Below are positions 1-8,707 of a DNA stretch of 34,770 nucleotides, in pieces; the first letter of the stretch is position 1; each line of letters opens with the position of its first letter. The notes below the pieces were generated by a model, which was given only the letters and a program-made list of their open reading frames with translations, was not told the DNA's origin and did no database searches. The stretch comes from CAYTRP01 sp964625145 (GTDB lineage: Bacteria > Sumerlaeota > Sumerlaeia > SLMS01 > JAHLLQ01). A program made the translations under genes and the position numbers. The stretch is from NCBI GenBank assembly GCA_964625145.1, contig CAZVAQ010000023.1, positions 1 to 34,770 on the forward strand, read 5' to 3'.

Positions 1-68
1 GGCGAGTGACGTACCGGAACCCGCGATCCGCAACCCAAGAACCCGCAACGGAAACAAGGAATCGGGCC
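1..68 (+). repeat. Word tract and leader upstream of fcl
   Basis: A TGA at 7-9 may be the stop of an upstream gene that lies outside the window. It is followed by a degenerate tract built on AACCCGC-like words (about 17-50). An AAGGA Shine-Dalgarno at 56-60 precedes the fcl ATG at 69 by 8 nt. The upstream gene is not identifiable; gmd would be expected from pathway logic only. Confidence 0.4.
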
Positions 69-1019
69 ATGGAAAAGAAGGACAAGATCTACATCGCAGG
101 CCACCGGGGGATGGTGGGGAGCGCCATCATGCGCCGCCTGCTGCAGGAGGGATACGACAACATCGTGGCGCGCACCAGCAGCGAGCTGGACCTGAAGGAC
201 CAGGCTGCCGTGCGGGCCTTCTTCCAAGCGGAAAAGCCCGACGTGGTGGTGCTGTCGGCGGCGAAGGTGGGCGGCATCCAGGCCAACAACACCTACCGTG
301 CGCAGTTCATCTACGAGAACCTGATGATCCAGAACAACGTGATCCACCACGCGCACGAGAGCGGCGTGGAACGCCTGCTCTTCCTCGGGTCATCGTGCAT
401 CTACCCCAAGCTCGCGCCACAGCCGCTGAAGGAGGAAAGCCTGCTCACGGGCCTGCTGGAGGAGACCAATGAGCCGTACGCCATCGCCAAGATCGCGGGC
501 ATCAAGATGGTGGAGAGCTATCGCCGGCAGTACGGGCGCGACTACATCAGCGCCATGCCCACCAACCTCTACGGGCCCAACGACAACTACGACCCCATGA
601 ACAGCCACGTGCTCCCCGCGCTGATCCGGCGGTTCCACGAGGCCAAGGTCGCAAGCGCCCCCCAGGTCGTCGTCTGGGGAACCGGCAGCCCACTGCGCGA
701 GTTCATGTACGTCGACGACCTGGCCGACGCGTGCGTCTTCCTCATGGAGAACTACGACGGCAGCGACATCGTCAACATCGGCACCGGCCAGGAAGTCTCC
801 ATCAAGCGCCTCGCCGAAATCGTGAAGGACGCCGTCGGCTACACGGGCGAGCTCGTCTTCGACACCACCAAACCCGACGGCACGCCCCGCAAGCTGCTCG
901 ACTGCACCCGCCTCCACGACCTCGGCTGGAAACACCAAGTGGCGATGGAGGAAGGGATTCGCCTCGCCTATCAAGACTTCCTGAAAACCGGCGGCCGGCG
1001 CGCCGGCAGCACCCAATGA
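69..1019 (+). CDS. fcl: GDP-L-fucose synthase
   Basis: Bifunctional 3,5-epimerase/4-reductase of the extended SDR family. It converts GDP-4-keto-6-deoxy-mannose to GDP-L-fucose with NADPH, supplying fucose for cell-surface glycans. The protein has 316 residues (E. coli enzyme about 321). Visible motifs are the Rossmann GHRGMVGSA at 11-19, FLGSSCIYPK with catalytic Ser108 and Cys110, YAIAK with Tyr137 and Lys141, and NSHV with His180, matching the known catalytic set S/Y/K plus Cys/His. I chose ATG 69 because it follows AAGGA at 56-60 and the motif begins right after it; the frame is open from position 6, but those extra residues look like translated repeat. Gmd, the usual upstream partner, is not in the window. 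It is convergent with malQ. Confidence 0.95.
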   Translation: MEKKDKIYIAGHRGMVGSAIMRRLLQEGYDNIVARTSSELDLKDQAAVRAFFQAEKPDVVVLSAAKVGGIQANNTYRAQFIYENLMIQNNVIHHAHESGVERLLFLGSSCIYPKLAPQPLKEESLLTGLLEETNEPYAIAKIAGIKMVESYRRQYGRDYISAMPTNLYGPNDNYDPMNSHVLPALIRRFHEAKVASAPQVVVWGTGSPLREFMYVDDLADACVFLMENYDGSDIVNIGTGQEVSIKRLAEIVKDAVGYTGELVFDTTKPDGTPRKLLDCTRLHDLGWKHQVAMEEGIRLAYQDFLKTGGRRAGSTQ

Positions 1020-1191
1020 CGGACTGCGCGCAGCTTGCCGCCGCTCTCCCGTCGCAAGCCTGCTTGCGACACCCGCCGGCTCCGCCAAGAGAAAATCCGT
1101 CCACCTCCACCCCGTCCACCGTGTCCACACACCCGGCCGCAAGGGCGCGGACGCCCATGCTCCGTACGGTTGACCCTTCTTTTGACGAGAA

Positions 1192-1215
1192 ACGAGGAAC
1201 TAGGAACGAGGAACT
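1192..1215. repeat. Intergenic word tract between fcl and malQ
   Basis: Degenerate tandem words (ACGAGGAACT, AGGAACGAGGAACT) lie in the 200-nt gap between the convergent genes fcl and malQ, ending 4 nt from the malQ stop codon. Read in the malQ direction the word is GTTCCTC/GTTCCTA. The rest of 1020-1191 shows no gene. Confidence 0.6.
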
Positions 1216-1219
1216 GTAC

Positions 1220-2809
1220 TTAAGGTTTCCGCGCCCTTCTCGCCTTCGACTGCTTCGCAATGAGCCTCTCCCCCACTTCCCGCTGGTCCGACGCGCGTTC
1301 GAACACCAGCAACTTCTCGTGCAGCGCCTTTGCCTGCGCCTTGTCCGGCAGCTTCGCCATGCGCCACGCCCAATTTCCCGACTCGCGACCGGGATAGTTC
1401 ATGCGCCCTTCGCCGCCGGTGCCCAGCACGTCCTGCATCGGCACGATCACCGTGTCCGCGTGTGACTTCATCGCCAACCGCACCAACTCCTCGTGCGGCG
1501 CGGTGATCTCCGTCCCGACGTACGCGCGCAGGTGAGCCTTCTCCCCGTCGCTGGCAAACTCATCCCACCATTGCCGCGACGTCGGATTGTCGTGCGTTCC
1601 CGTGTAGACGATGTCCGTGCGGTCGGCCTTGTGCGGTTGGTGGATCCCCTCCGGATCGGGGACGACCGGATTCGTCGAGCACACGCCCCAACCGAACTGC
1701 ACGACCTTCATCCCCGGCAAACCAAAGGACCGTCGCAGGTCCTCCACCTCCGGCGTGATGACGCCAAGGTTTTCCGCGATGATCGGCAGCCTGCCAAACT
1801 CCGCCTCCAGCGCAGCGAACAGATCCTTGCGCGGACCCGGCACCCACTTGCCATTCACGGCGGTCTTCTCCCCGTACCTCACCTGCCAGAAAGCCTCGAA
1901 CCCGCGGAAATGATCCAATCGCACGGCGTCCACCTGTCGCAGTACCGCGTGCAGCCGCTCCTTCCACCATTGATAGCCTGTCTTCTTCATCACATCCCAC
2001 CGGTAGATGGGATTTCCCCACAATTGCCCCGTCGCGCTGAAGTAATCCGGCGGCACGCCGGCCACATGCGTCGGCTCGCCCGTGGCCTTCAGCTTGAATA
2101 GATTCTGGTTCGCCCACGTGTCCGCCGAATCAAACGCCACATAGATCGGCGCATCGCCAATGATGATGATGCCGCGCTCGTGCGCCGCCTTCTTCAGGCG
2201 CTGCCAATGGCGATCGAACATCGCCTGCACGAACACGTGAAACTCGATCCGCTCCGCATGTTCGCGCCGCGCCGCCTTCAGCGCCGGCGGTTCGCGGCGC
2301 CGCAATCCCTTGTCCCACGTATGCCACGGCGCGCCGCCGTGCGCATCCTTGATCGCCATGAAGAGCGCGTAATCATCCAGCCACTTGCGCACCAGCTTGT
2401 CGCGGCGGAATTGTTCCACGGCCTTTACAATGTGCGAAGGCACCTTTCGACGGAAATTGTCGAACGCCCGCTGGAGCAGCTTCAACTTCCAGCCAATGAC
2501 CCACCCAAAGTCCACGCGATCGGCCGGAAACTTCGGGTGTCTTGCCTCCGCCTTGCCCAGCAAGCCGTCCTCGATCAGCAAATCCGGGCTCAGCAGATAC
2601 GGATTCCCCCCAAACGCCGAGAACGATTGATACGGTGAATCCCCGTATCCCGTCGGCCCCAGCGGCAGGATCTGCCAGATTGTCGTCCCCGATGCCTTCA
2701 ACCAATCCAGAAACCGGTGCGCCTGCGGCCCCAAATCGCCAATCCCCCAAGGCCCCGGCAACGAAGTCGGGTGCAGCAGAATCCCAAACCGTCGCTCGTC
2801 AAAACGCAT
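1220..2809 (-). CDS. malQ: 4-alpha-glucanotransferase (amylomaltase, GH77)
   Basis: Transfers alpha-1,4-glucan segments between maltodextrins; a cytoplasmic enzyme of maltodextrin/glycogen metabolism. From ATG 2809 it has 529 residues, normal for bacterial amylomaltases. GH77 signatures are seen in order: N-terminal GILLHPTSLPG and WQILPLGPTGYGDSPYQ, DAPIYVA near 219, RLDHFRGF with the presumed nucleophile Asp299, IAENLG with the acid/base Glu346, and GTHDN with His406-Asp407. A GTG start at 2837-2839 is possible, but the family begins near the FGILLHPTSLPG block, which favours the ATG. The start lacks a clear Shine-Dalgarno. It lies 129 nt downstream of pth on the same strand and may be cotranscribed. 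Confidence 0.94.
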   Translation of the reverse strand: MRFDERRFGILLHPTSLPGPWGIGDLGPQAHRFLDWLKASGTTIWQILPLGPTGYGDSPYQSFSAFGGNPYLLSPDLLIEDGLLGKAEARHPKFPADRVDFGWVIGWKLKLLQRAFDNFRRKVPSHIVKAVEQFRRDKLVRKWLDDYALFMAIKDAHGGAPWHTWDKGLRRREPPALKAARREHAERIEFHVFVQAMFDRHWQRLKKAAHERGIIIIGDAPIYVAFDSADTWANQNLFKLKATGEPTHVAGVPPDYFSATGQLWGNPIYRWDVMKKTGYQWWKERLHAVLRQVDAVRLDHFRGFEAFWQVRYGEKTAVNGKWVPGPRKDLFAALEAEFGRLPIIAENLGVITPEVEDLRRSFGLPGMKVVQFGWGVCSTNPVVPDPEGIHQPHKADRTDIVYTGTHDNPTSRQWWDEFASDGEKAHLRAYVGTEITAPHEELVRLAMKSHADTVIVPMQDVLGTGGEGRMNYPGRESGNWAWRMAKLPDKAQAKALHEKLLVFERASDQREVGERLIAKQSKARRARKP

Positions 2810-2893
2810 GTTCCCGGCACCCGTTCCACCTGATTGCACTCAGGAAAGAATCTATGCTGCAATTATGCCCCAAACCGTCTAATCAGTAAACCA

Positions 2894-2935
2894 ACGATTT
2901 CGCATTCACAAGTCACGATTCATAATTCAAAATCC
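2894..2935 (-). repeat. Word tract directly after the pth stop
   Basis: AT-richer degenerate words (minus-strand GAATTATGAATCG, GTGACTTGTGAATGCG) begin within a few bases of the pth stop codon and fill the gap to malQ. This is the same placement as the other word tracts in the window but with a different word. Confidence 0.55.
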
Positions 2936-2938
2936 CCC

Positions 2939-3520
2939 CTACTCCTTCTCCCCGCTCCACGAATTGTACAGCGACATCGCCTTCAGCGGCCCCACCGCCA
3001 GCACCGACTCCACGCAATCCGCCGCCACCTCCACCGACAAACGGGATGAATCCCAATCATCGCCGTACATCGGCGAAAGCACGTACGCCGCCAGGTCACG
3101 CACGGGATGGTCCGGCGCGCAGCCAATCCGCAGGCGCGGATACTCCTCCGTGGAGAAACGCTCCGCGATGTTCCGCAAACCGTTGTGGCCGCCGTGACTC
3201 CCCCGCTCCCGCAGGCGAATCTTCCCGTACGGCAGGTTCACGTCGTCGCAAATCACCAACACGTTTTCCGGCGGAATCTTGTAGAACGCCGCGAAGGGCT
3301 GCACCGCCTCGCCCGACAGGTTCATGTACGTCACCGGCTTCATCAGGAAGATCTTGACGCCCATCGTCGAACCCGCCGCCACATAGCTCTTGAAGCGCGC
3401 CTGCTCGCTCCAGCGAAGTTCATGGCGCTGTGCCAGCAGGTCCACCGTGTCATAGCCAAGATTGTGCGGTGTGCGGTTATACTTGGGGCCGGGATTGCCC
3501 AGGCCAACGATCAGCCACAT
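2939..3520 (-). CDS. pth: Peptidyl-tRNA hydrolase
   Basis: Hydrolyses the ester bond of peptidyl-tRNAs released from stalled ribosomes, recycling tRNA; cytoplasmic, monomeric and usually essential. It has 193 residues from ATG 3520, typical of bacterial Pth. Family residues are visible: MWLIVGLGNPG with Asn9, TPHNLG with catalytic His19, TYMNLSG with Asn67, CDDVNLPYG with Asp92, and GSHGGHNGLRNI at 108-118. A GTG at 3542-3544 in frame would add eight residues, but the ATG start matches the family N terminus. AGGAG lies 13 nt upstream of the ATG. Its upstream side abuts a word tract interrupted by the N gap, and malQ follows downstream. Confidence 0.95.
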   Translation of the reverse strand: MWLIVGLGNPGPKYNRTPHNLGYDTVDLLAQRHELRWSEQARFKSYVAAGSTMGVKIFLMKPVTYMNLSGEAVQPFAAFYKIPPENVLVICDDVNLPYGKIRLRERGSHGGHNGLRNIAERFSTEEYPRLRIGCAPDHPVRDLAAYVLSPMYGDDWDSSRLSVEVAADCVESVLAVGPLKAMSLYNSWSGEKE

Positions 3521-3566
3521 AATACGTTCACAACTCCTGTCCACCGTAGCGGCTAGATCGCGAACT

Positions 3567-3741
3567 GAACCTTCAACCTTCCGCCTTCATCCTTCCGCCT
3601 TCNNNNNNNNNNNNNNNNNNNNNNNNNNNNNNNNNNNNNNNNNNNNNNNNNNNNNNNNNNNNNNNNNNNNNNNNNNNNNNNNNNNNNNNNNNNNNNNNNN
3701 NNCCTTCCGCCTTCATCCTTCCGCCTTCCACCTTCCCGCCT
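3567..3741 (-). repeat. Word tract flanking the assembly gap, downstream of the kelch gene
   Basis: On both sides of the N run the minus strand repeats words such as GGAAGGATGAAGGCGGAAGG. The right half (3703-3740) directly follows the TGA of the kelch gene; the left half (3567-3602) lies upstream of pth. The same words on both sides suggest a single longer tract that short reads could not span. Confidence 0.7.
3603..3702. other. Assembly gap (100 N)
   Basis: Exactly 100 unspecified bases, a conventional scaffold gap of unknown true size. Because identical repeat words flank it, the gap most likely hides more of the word tract. A small gene inside it cannot be excluded. Confidence 0.95.
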
Positions 3742-4883
3742 CAGTCGCTCGTCTCGATTTCCTCGTCCTTTTCATCCTCAGGACCGTATTCCGGGACAAA
3801 GTTTGGATGATGCACGCCGGTGGTCTTCCACACGTTTGCCGTCGTCCAATAACCAAACCGGTCCGACACCTGGAACGTACCGGAATAGGTGGAGTGACCC
3901 CCAATCAGGTAGATCGCGTCATCCTTGGCCAACAGGACGTGGTCGATCCGCGTTTCCCAATCCAGCCGCGACCTTTGGCCAAGGTTACCCTTCTCGCGCA
4001 GTTTCATCCAATCCACGCCGTCCGGCGAGACCCACGCATCGCGCCGCATGTACGTGTACCACGGCTTGTCGTCGCCGCCGATGGCATAGATGTACGGACC
4101 CACCGAGACCATCTCCATCAGCACGCGCCGCCGCATCGGCAGGTTGCTGTTCAGCAGCGTCCATTCCTTCCCGTCCGGCGATGACCATGTGTCGCGATGA
4201 TAGAAGTGATAATTCAACTGGAACGAGTAATAGCCGCCGCCAAGGATGACGATCTCTCCGTTGTGCGACACCGCGCCAAAGTGCGACCGCGCCGGCCACG
4301 CGTTGGCGTTCAACAGTTCCCATTCTGCCCCATCGGTCGATGTCCACACATCGGCATACCGCTCCGGCATCCCCTTCCCACCCATCACGAAGATGGCCCC
4401 GTTGTGCACCAACGCCTGGAAATGCGAACGCGGGCTCCACCCCGCCGATTCCGTCACCAGCTCCCAATCGGCACCGTCCGCCGATTTCCACACATCGTTC
4501 CGCAACTCCCCGTCGAACCCGCCCATCAGGTACAGCGTCCCGTCCAGGCTCACCAGCCCGTGCGCAAAACGCTCAGACCAAGGAGCCTTTTCCGTCAGGC
4601 ACTTCCAGTCCGTCCCATCCTCAGAGGCCCACACGTCCCCGAGGTACATGTCGTGCATGTTGTAGCCACCGCTGATGATCATCTGGTCGCCATGCACCGT
4701 CCCCCGGTGCATGAATCGCTCGCCAAACTCGGCCTTCTTCCTGCTGGGTTTGTACAATCGCTCCCAATCGTGCCCCAGGAGCCGCACGCGGGACGTGTCC
4801 CAATCTTCTTCCCCCGCCGCCCATGCGACACTCGCGCAAAGTCCACACAACAACGCCACCGTGCCCAGTAGGATCCTGTTCAT
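3741..4883 (-). CDS. Secreted six-bladed kelch-like beta-propeller protein
   Basis: A 380-residue protein with a signal peptide (MNRILL start, hydrophobic core to about 20, likely cleavage after AWA at 22). Six repeats of 47-55 residues follow, each with a kelch-style Gly-Gly doublet (72-73, 121-122, 168-169, 215-216, 269-270, 328-329) and a DVWxSxDGxxW motif, predicting a six-bladed propeller. The C terminus is acidic (PEDEKDEEIETSD). Function is unknown; such propellers bind glycans or proteins, and no catalytic residues are evident. The ATG overlaps the TGA of the upstream glycosyltransferase gene as ATGA, and a strong GGAGGAG precedes it, so the two are translationally coupled and probably act together at the envelope. 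The stop is followed at once by a word tract. Confidence 0.85.
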   Translation of the reverse strand: MNRILLGTVALLCGLCASVAWAAGEEDWDTSRVRLLGHDWERLYKPSRKKAEFGERFMHRGTVHGDQMIISGGYNMHDMYLGDVWASEDGTDWKCLTEKAPWSERFAHGLVSLDGTLYLMGGFDGELRNDVWKSADGADWELVTESAGWSPRSHFQALVHNGAIFVMGGKGMPERYADVWTSTDGAEWELLNANAWPARSHFGAVSHNGEIVILGGGYYSFQLNYHFYHRDTWSSPDGKEWTLLNSNLPMRRRVLMEMVSVGPYIYAIGGDDKPWYTYMRRDAWVSPDGVDWMKLREKGNLGQRSRLDWETRIDHVLLAKDDAIYLIGGHSTYSGTFQVSDRFGYWTTANVWKTTGVHHPNFVPEYGPEDEKDEEIETSD

Positions 4884-6619
4884 TCTTGATCTCCTCCGGC
4901 GGCCGCTTCGGAGCTCTCTCCGCCCGCTTCCCTCCGGCGCTTCTCCGACACGGACTCGATCCCCAGAAGCTGCGCGCGCACGATCTGCTCGGGCAACACC
5001 ACATTCTCGCGCGGCGTCAGCTTGTACAAGTGCATCTTGTCCCCGCGGAAGTTCTCGTAAACGTCATAGCTAGCCATGAGCTCCATGTCAAAGAGCAGCT
5101 CGTACCACTCCACATGGCCGGAATACGCATCGTTGGGCGAGATGCGAAACAGCGCGTCGGCCAGGACCCAGCCCGGCTTGAACTCTTCAAGACGCTCGCG
5201 CAGCGGCGTCATTCCGTAGCGGTCGTGCCTCGGCTTCAGCCCATTGCGCAGCGCCAGCGCCCCCGCGCCATGGCCCATGATCACCCGGTTCCCCGAGGGA
5301 TCCGCCTCCACGATGCGCAGGATGTCCCGCGCCATCTCATTGTGCGAATCGCTGTCGGCCGCCATGGCCGAGGCGATCCGGTGCCCCTGCCACCCCGTCG
5401 AAAGGGCGATCACCACGACGAACAGGTACGCCCCCAGCCGGAACGGCCCGCGCATGTCCAGCAGGTACCGCATCGACACCGCCCCCCAGACGGCCACCGG
5501 CGGCACCGTCATCACCCAGAAACGGGGGAAAAACCGGCCATAATACGAATACATCACCATGTACAACACCACCCAGGCGATGGACAGATATGTCAGCGGG
5601 GACAGCCGGTACCGCCGCGAAAGGAACAGCAGCAATGGCGTCACGAGGACGGACGATTGCACCAACCACCGGTCCAAAGTGGGCATTGATTCCATGAAGT
5701 CCCGGAAACGGTGCCACCAGATCACCGGGTGCGCGGACGCCGCAATGTTCAGGTTCAGCGAGAAGAAGTATTGGAACTCCTCCATGTGGGGCCTCACCAG
5801 CGCCACATACCAGGTGCCCATGATCGCGAAGAAAATCGCCGAACAGAGCAGGAACTTCAGGCCGATCTTCTTCCAGTCCAGCTCCTGGATGATCACCAAC
5901 AGCCCGACCAGCGGCGTCGCGAACACGGAATTGTACTTCGTCAGCAGCGCGAACGAGAACGTCACCGACGTCAGGATCGCGTAGACCCACCACTTCGGCC
6001 CGCGCACCCGCACGGCAAAGGCCATCGCCAGCGTCACCCACATGGCCACCGGGATCTCGTCGATGGCAAAGCGCGTGAAGACAAAGAGGTAATGGTTTGT
6101 CAGGAGAAGGAAGACCGCCAGCAGCGACGTCCGCCAATCCTCATATCGCCGCACCAGAAAGTAAGTCGCTACCGCCATCACGATCATCGACACCACAGTC
6201 ACCAGCCGCGCCGCCACCAGGTTCATCCCGAAAATCAGGAAAAAACCCGCCTTGATGAACTGCATCACCGGCAGGTTGATGAACTGGTTGTAATCCTTCT
6301 CCAGGTAAAACACCCCGTCCTGGAACCATGTCATGGCGTCGTGGTTGTAGAAGCCCTCGTCGCCGTAGACGTCCCCGTCCCACGAATAAACCAGGTATTT
6401 CCCCGGATAACCGAGCAACGGCGCATGGGCCGGGATGTCATGGGTGAGGTTGATGACCCGGCCCACACCAAGAATCGCCGAGAGGATCAAGACCACCACA
6501 AACAGCGTCTGGCCGATGCGCCTTTCAACATGCTCGGGGAACCAATCCCCACGAGCCCGAGGTCCCTCATTGGGCTCCCGTGGGCCGAAACATTTCACCT
6601 CTGTTTCACCCATTGGCAT
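4880..6619 (-). CDS. GT-C fold membrane glycosyltransferase (ArnT/PMT-like, GT39/GT83 type)
   Basis: A 579-residue multi-pass inner-membrane protein. A cytoplasmic N-terminal stretch of about 37 residues is followed by a first membrane segment (about 38-55) and a periplasmic loop with the GT-C acidic motif YGDEGFYNHD (Asp87-Glu88), then about ten more hydrophobic segments and a soluble C-terminal region. Family members transfer sugars from polyprenyl-phosphate donors to lipids, glycans or proteins; donor and acceptor here are unknown. The ATG at 6619 has GAGGA 8 nt upstream. The gene is divergent from the SDR epimerase gene and overlaps the kelch gene by 4 nt, so the propeller protein may be its substrate or a partner (inference). 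Confidence 0.82.
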   Translation of the reverse strand: MPMGETEVKCFGPREPNEGPRARGDWFPEHVERRIGQTLFVVVLILSAILGVGRVINLTHDIPAHAPLLGYPGKYLVYSWDGDVYGDEGFYNHDAMTWFQDGVFYLEKDYNQFINLPVMQFIKAGFFLIFGMNLVAARLVTVVSMIVMAVATYFLVRRYEDWRTSLLAVFLLLTNHYLFVFTRFAIDEIPVAMWVTLAMAFAVRVRGPKWWVYAILTSVTFSFALLTKYNSVFATPLVGLLVIIQELDWKKIGLKFLLCSAIFFAIMGTWYVALVRPHMEEFQYFFSLNLNIAASAHPVIWWHRFRDFMESMPTLDRWLVQSSVLVTPLLLFLSRRYRLSPLTYLSIAWVVLYMVMYSYYGRFFPRFWVMTVPPVAVWGAVSMRYLLDMRGPFRLGAYLFVVVIALSTGWQGHRIASAMAADSDSHNEMARDILRIVEADPSGNRVIMGHGAGALALRNGLKPRHDRYGMTPLRERLEEFKPGWVLADALFRISPNDAYSGHVEWYELLFDMELMASYDVYENFRGDKMHLYKLTPRENVVLPEQIVRAQLLGIESVSEKRRREAGGESSEAAAGGDQE

Positions 6620-6832
6620 TCAGCAAATCCTCTTGGGGTATGATGATAGTCCTCCCCCCGCACTAGGTTGGGGACTCTCATTCCAGCGGTTCCGGCTAGG
6701 TCAAGGCCGAATGCCGGGAATGCCCTTGACCTTGCCCGCCATCCGCCCGGTCGACTGTCCTTGCGGGTGCGAACACATCGCGAGCCCGATCCAATATCCC
6801 ATTATGTCACGCAAATCTTAGAGGCCACAAAG
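6620..6832. promoter_or_regulatory. Divergent intergenic region with an inverted repeat
   Basis: The 213-nt spacer between divergent genes must hold promoters for both. It contains a perfect 9-bp inverted repeat (AGGTCAAGG at 6698-6706, CCTTGACCT at 6724-6732) with two direct GAATGCC copies in the loop. It could be an operator or an RNA hairpin. No convincing -35/-10 pair was found. Confidence 0.35.
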
Positions 6833-7874
<1,042 letters not shown>

Positions 7875-7876
<2 letters not shown>

Positions 7877-8101
7877 GGATAAAGGATGAAGGATGAAGGA
7901 TAAAGAGGGTTCACCACGGAGACACGGGGGACACGGAAATAAGGGAAGGATAAAGGCTAAAGGATGAAGGATTAAGAAGGTAGAGACTCCCGGCGCCGGG
8001 CTCTTCCGTCAGAGTCATCCCCGGAAAAAATGCTTTCCTCCGTGTCCTTCGTGTCTCCGTGGTGAACCCTCTTTATCCTTTATCCTTCATCCTTTATCCT
8101 T
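7875..8101. repeat. Long inverted repeat (63-bp arms) between convergent genes
   Basis: Left arm 7875-7937 and right arm 8039-8101 are reverse complements at all but about three positions. Each arm carries GGATAAAGGATGAAGG words followed by GGGTTCACCACGGAGACACG. The 101-nt core holds a second word tract (about 7945-7980) and a perfect 12-bp palindrome CCCGGCGCCGGG. The right arm encodes the last codons and the stop of ybeY, and the left arm overlaps the stop of the epimerase gene. Candidate explanations are a MITE-like hairpin element or two copies of a 3'-end element placed head to head. Confidence 0.8.
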
Positions 8102-8556
8102 CCCAACAGCCTTTCCTGCTCCGCCCACATGCGCTTCTTGTCCCCCGGCGTGGCATGGTCCCAGCCCAGCAGATGCAGCAGCCCGTGGACCAGCAGGAGG
8201 TCGATCTCCTCGGTCAGCGTCCGCCCCTGCTGCCGCGCGTGGCGGGTCGTGTAGGGAATCGCGATCGCCAGATCCCCCAAGTACGGCTGCTCCGCCGGGT
8301 TGAGCTGCCCGGGGTCATCGACGGTGGGGAAGCTCAGGATATCCGTCGGCTCGTCCAGATCGCGAAACTGACGGTTCAGCTCGCGAATACGCTCGTCGGA
8401 ACAATAGAGCACCGCCACACCAGCTCCGGGCCACCCGACCTCTTCGCAAGCCAGCCCCAGCACCCGCCGCGTGCGCCGCGCCAAGTCCGCCCGGCCCGTC
8501 CGCAGGCCGGAACTTTCGAAGACTACCGTGATGGGAGAAGAAGAGCGGCTTGTCAT
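8080..8556 (-). CDS. ybeY: Endoribonuclease YbeY (rRNA maturation factor)
   Basis: Zinc-dependent single-strand endoribonuclease for 16S rRNA 3' maturation and ribosome quality control. The protein has 158 residues from ATG 8556. The diagnostic motif HGLLHLLGWDH supplies His124, His128 and His134; the upstream block NRQFRDLDEPTDILSFP (61-77) and YLGDLAIA (92-99) are also family hallmarks. The in-frame upstream extension to 8637 is not supported. The C terminus GRIKDEG and the TAA are translated from the inverted-repeat word tract, so the ancestral end was probably replaced or extended. It is divergent from the DUF4139 gene with a 151-nt spacer. Confidence 0.94.
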   Translation of the reverse strand: MTSRSSSPITVVFESSGLRTGRADLARRTRRVLGLACEEVGWPGAGVAVLYCSDERIRELNRQFRDLDEPTDILSFPTVDDPGQLNPAEQPYLGDLAIAIPYTTRHARQQGRTLTEEIDLLLVHGLLHLLGWDHATPGDKKRMWAEQERLLGRIKDEG

Positions 8557-8707
8557 GGTGGCAGCGCTATGATGTTGGTTTCCGGGAACAAAAGGACCCG
8601 CACGGCGGTCTGACGTCTGCGGGCCGCGGCGCCCCAACCTGTCGCCCGGAAGAGAACCGCATCATCAGGCATACCCGATTACCAGCTCAAGGAGCTTCCT
8701 ACCCATC

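Noticed and set aside
390..1142. 250-codon minus-strand open frame
   Set aside because: Antisense to fcl, which has all catalytic residues; no domain in the antisense product.
5711..6643. 310-codon plus-strand open frame
   Set aside because: Antisense to the GT-C gene; His/Gln/Arg-rich, no start signal.
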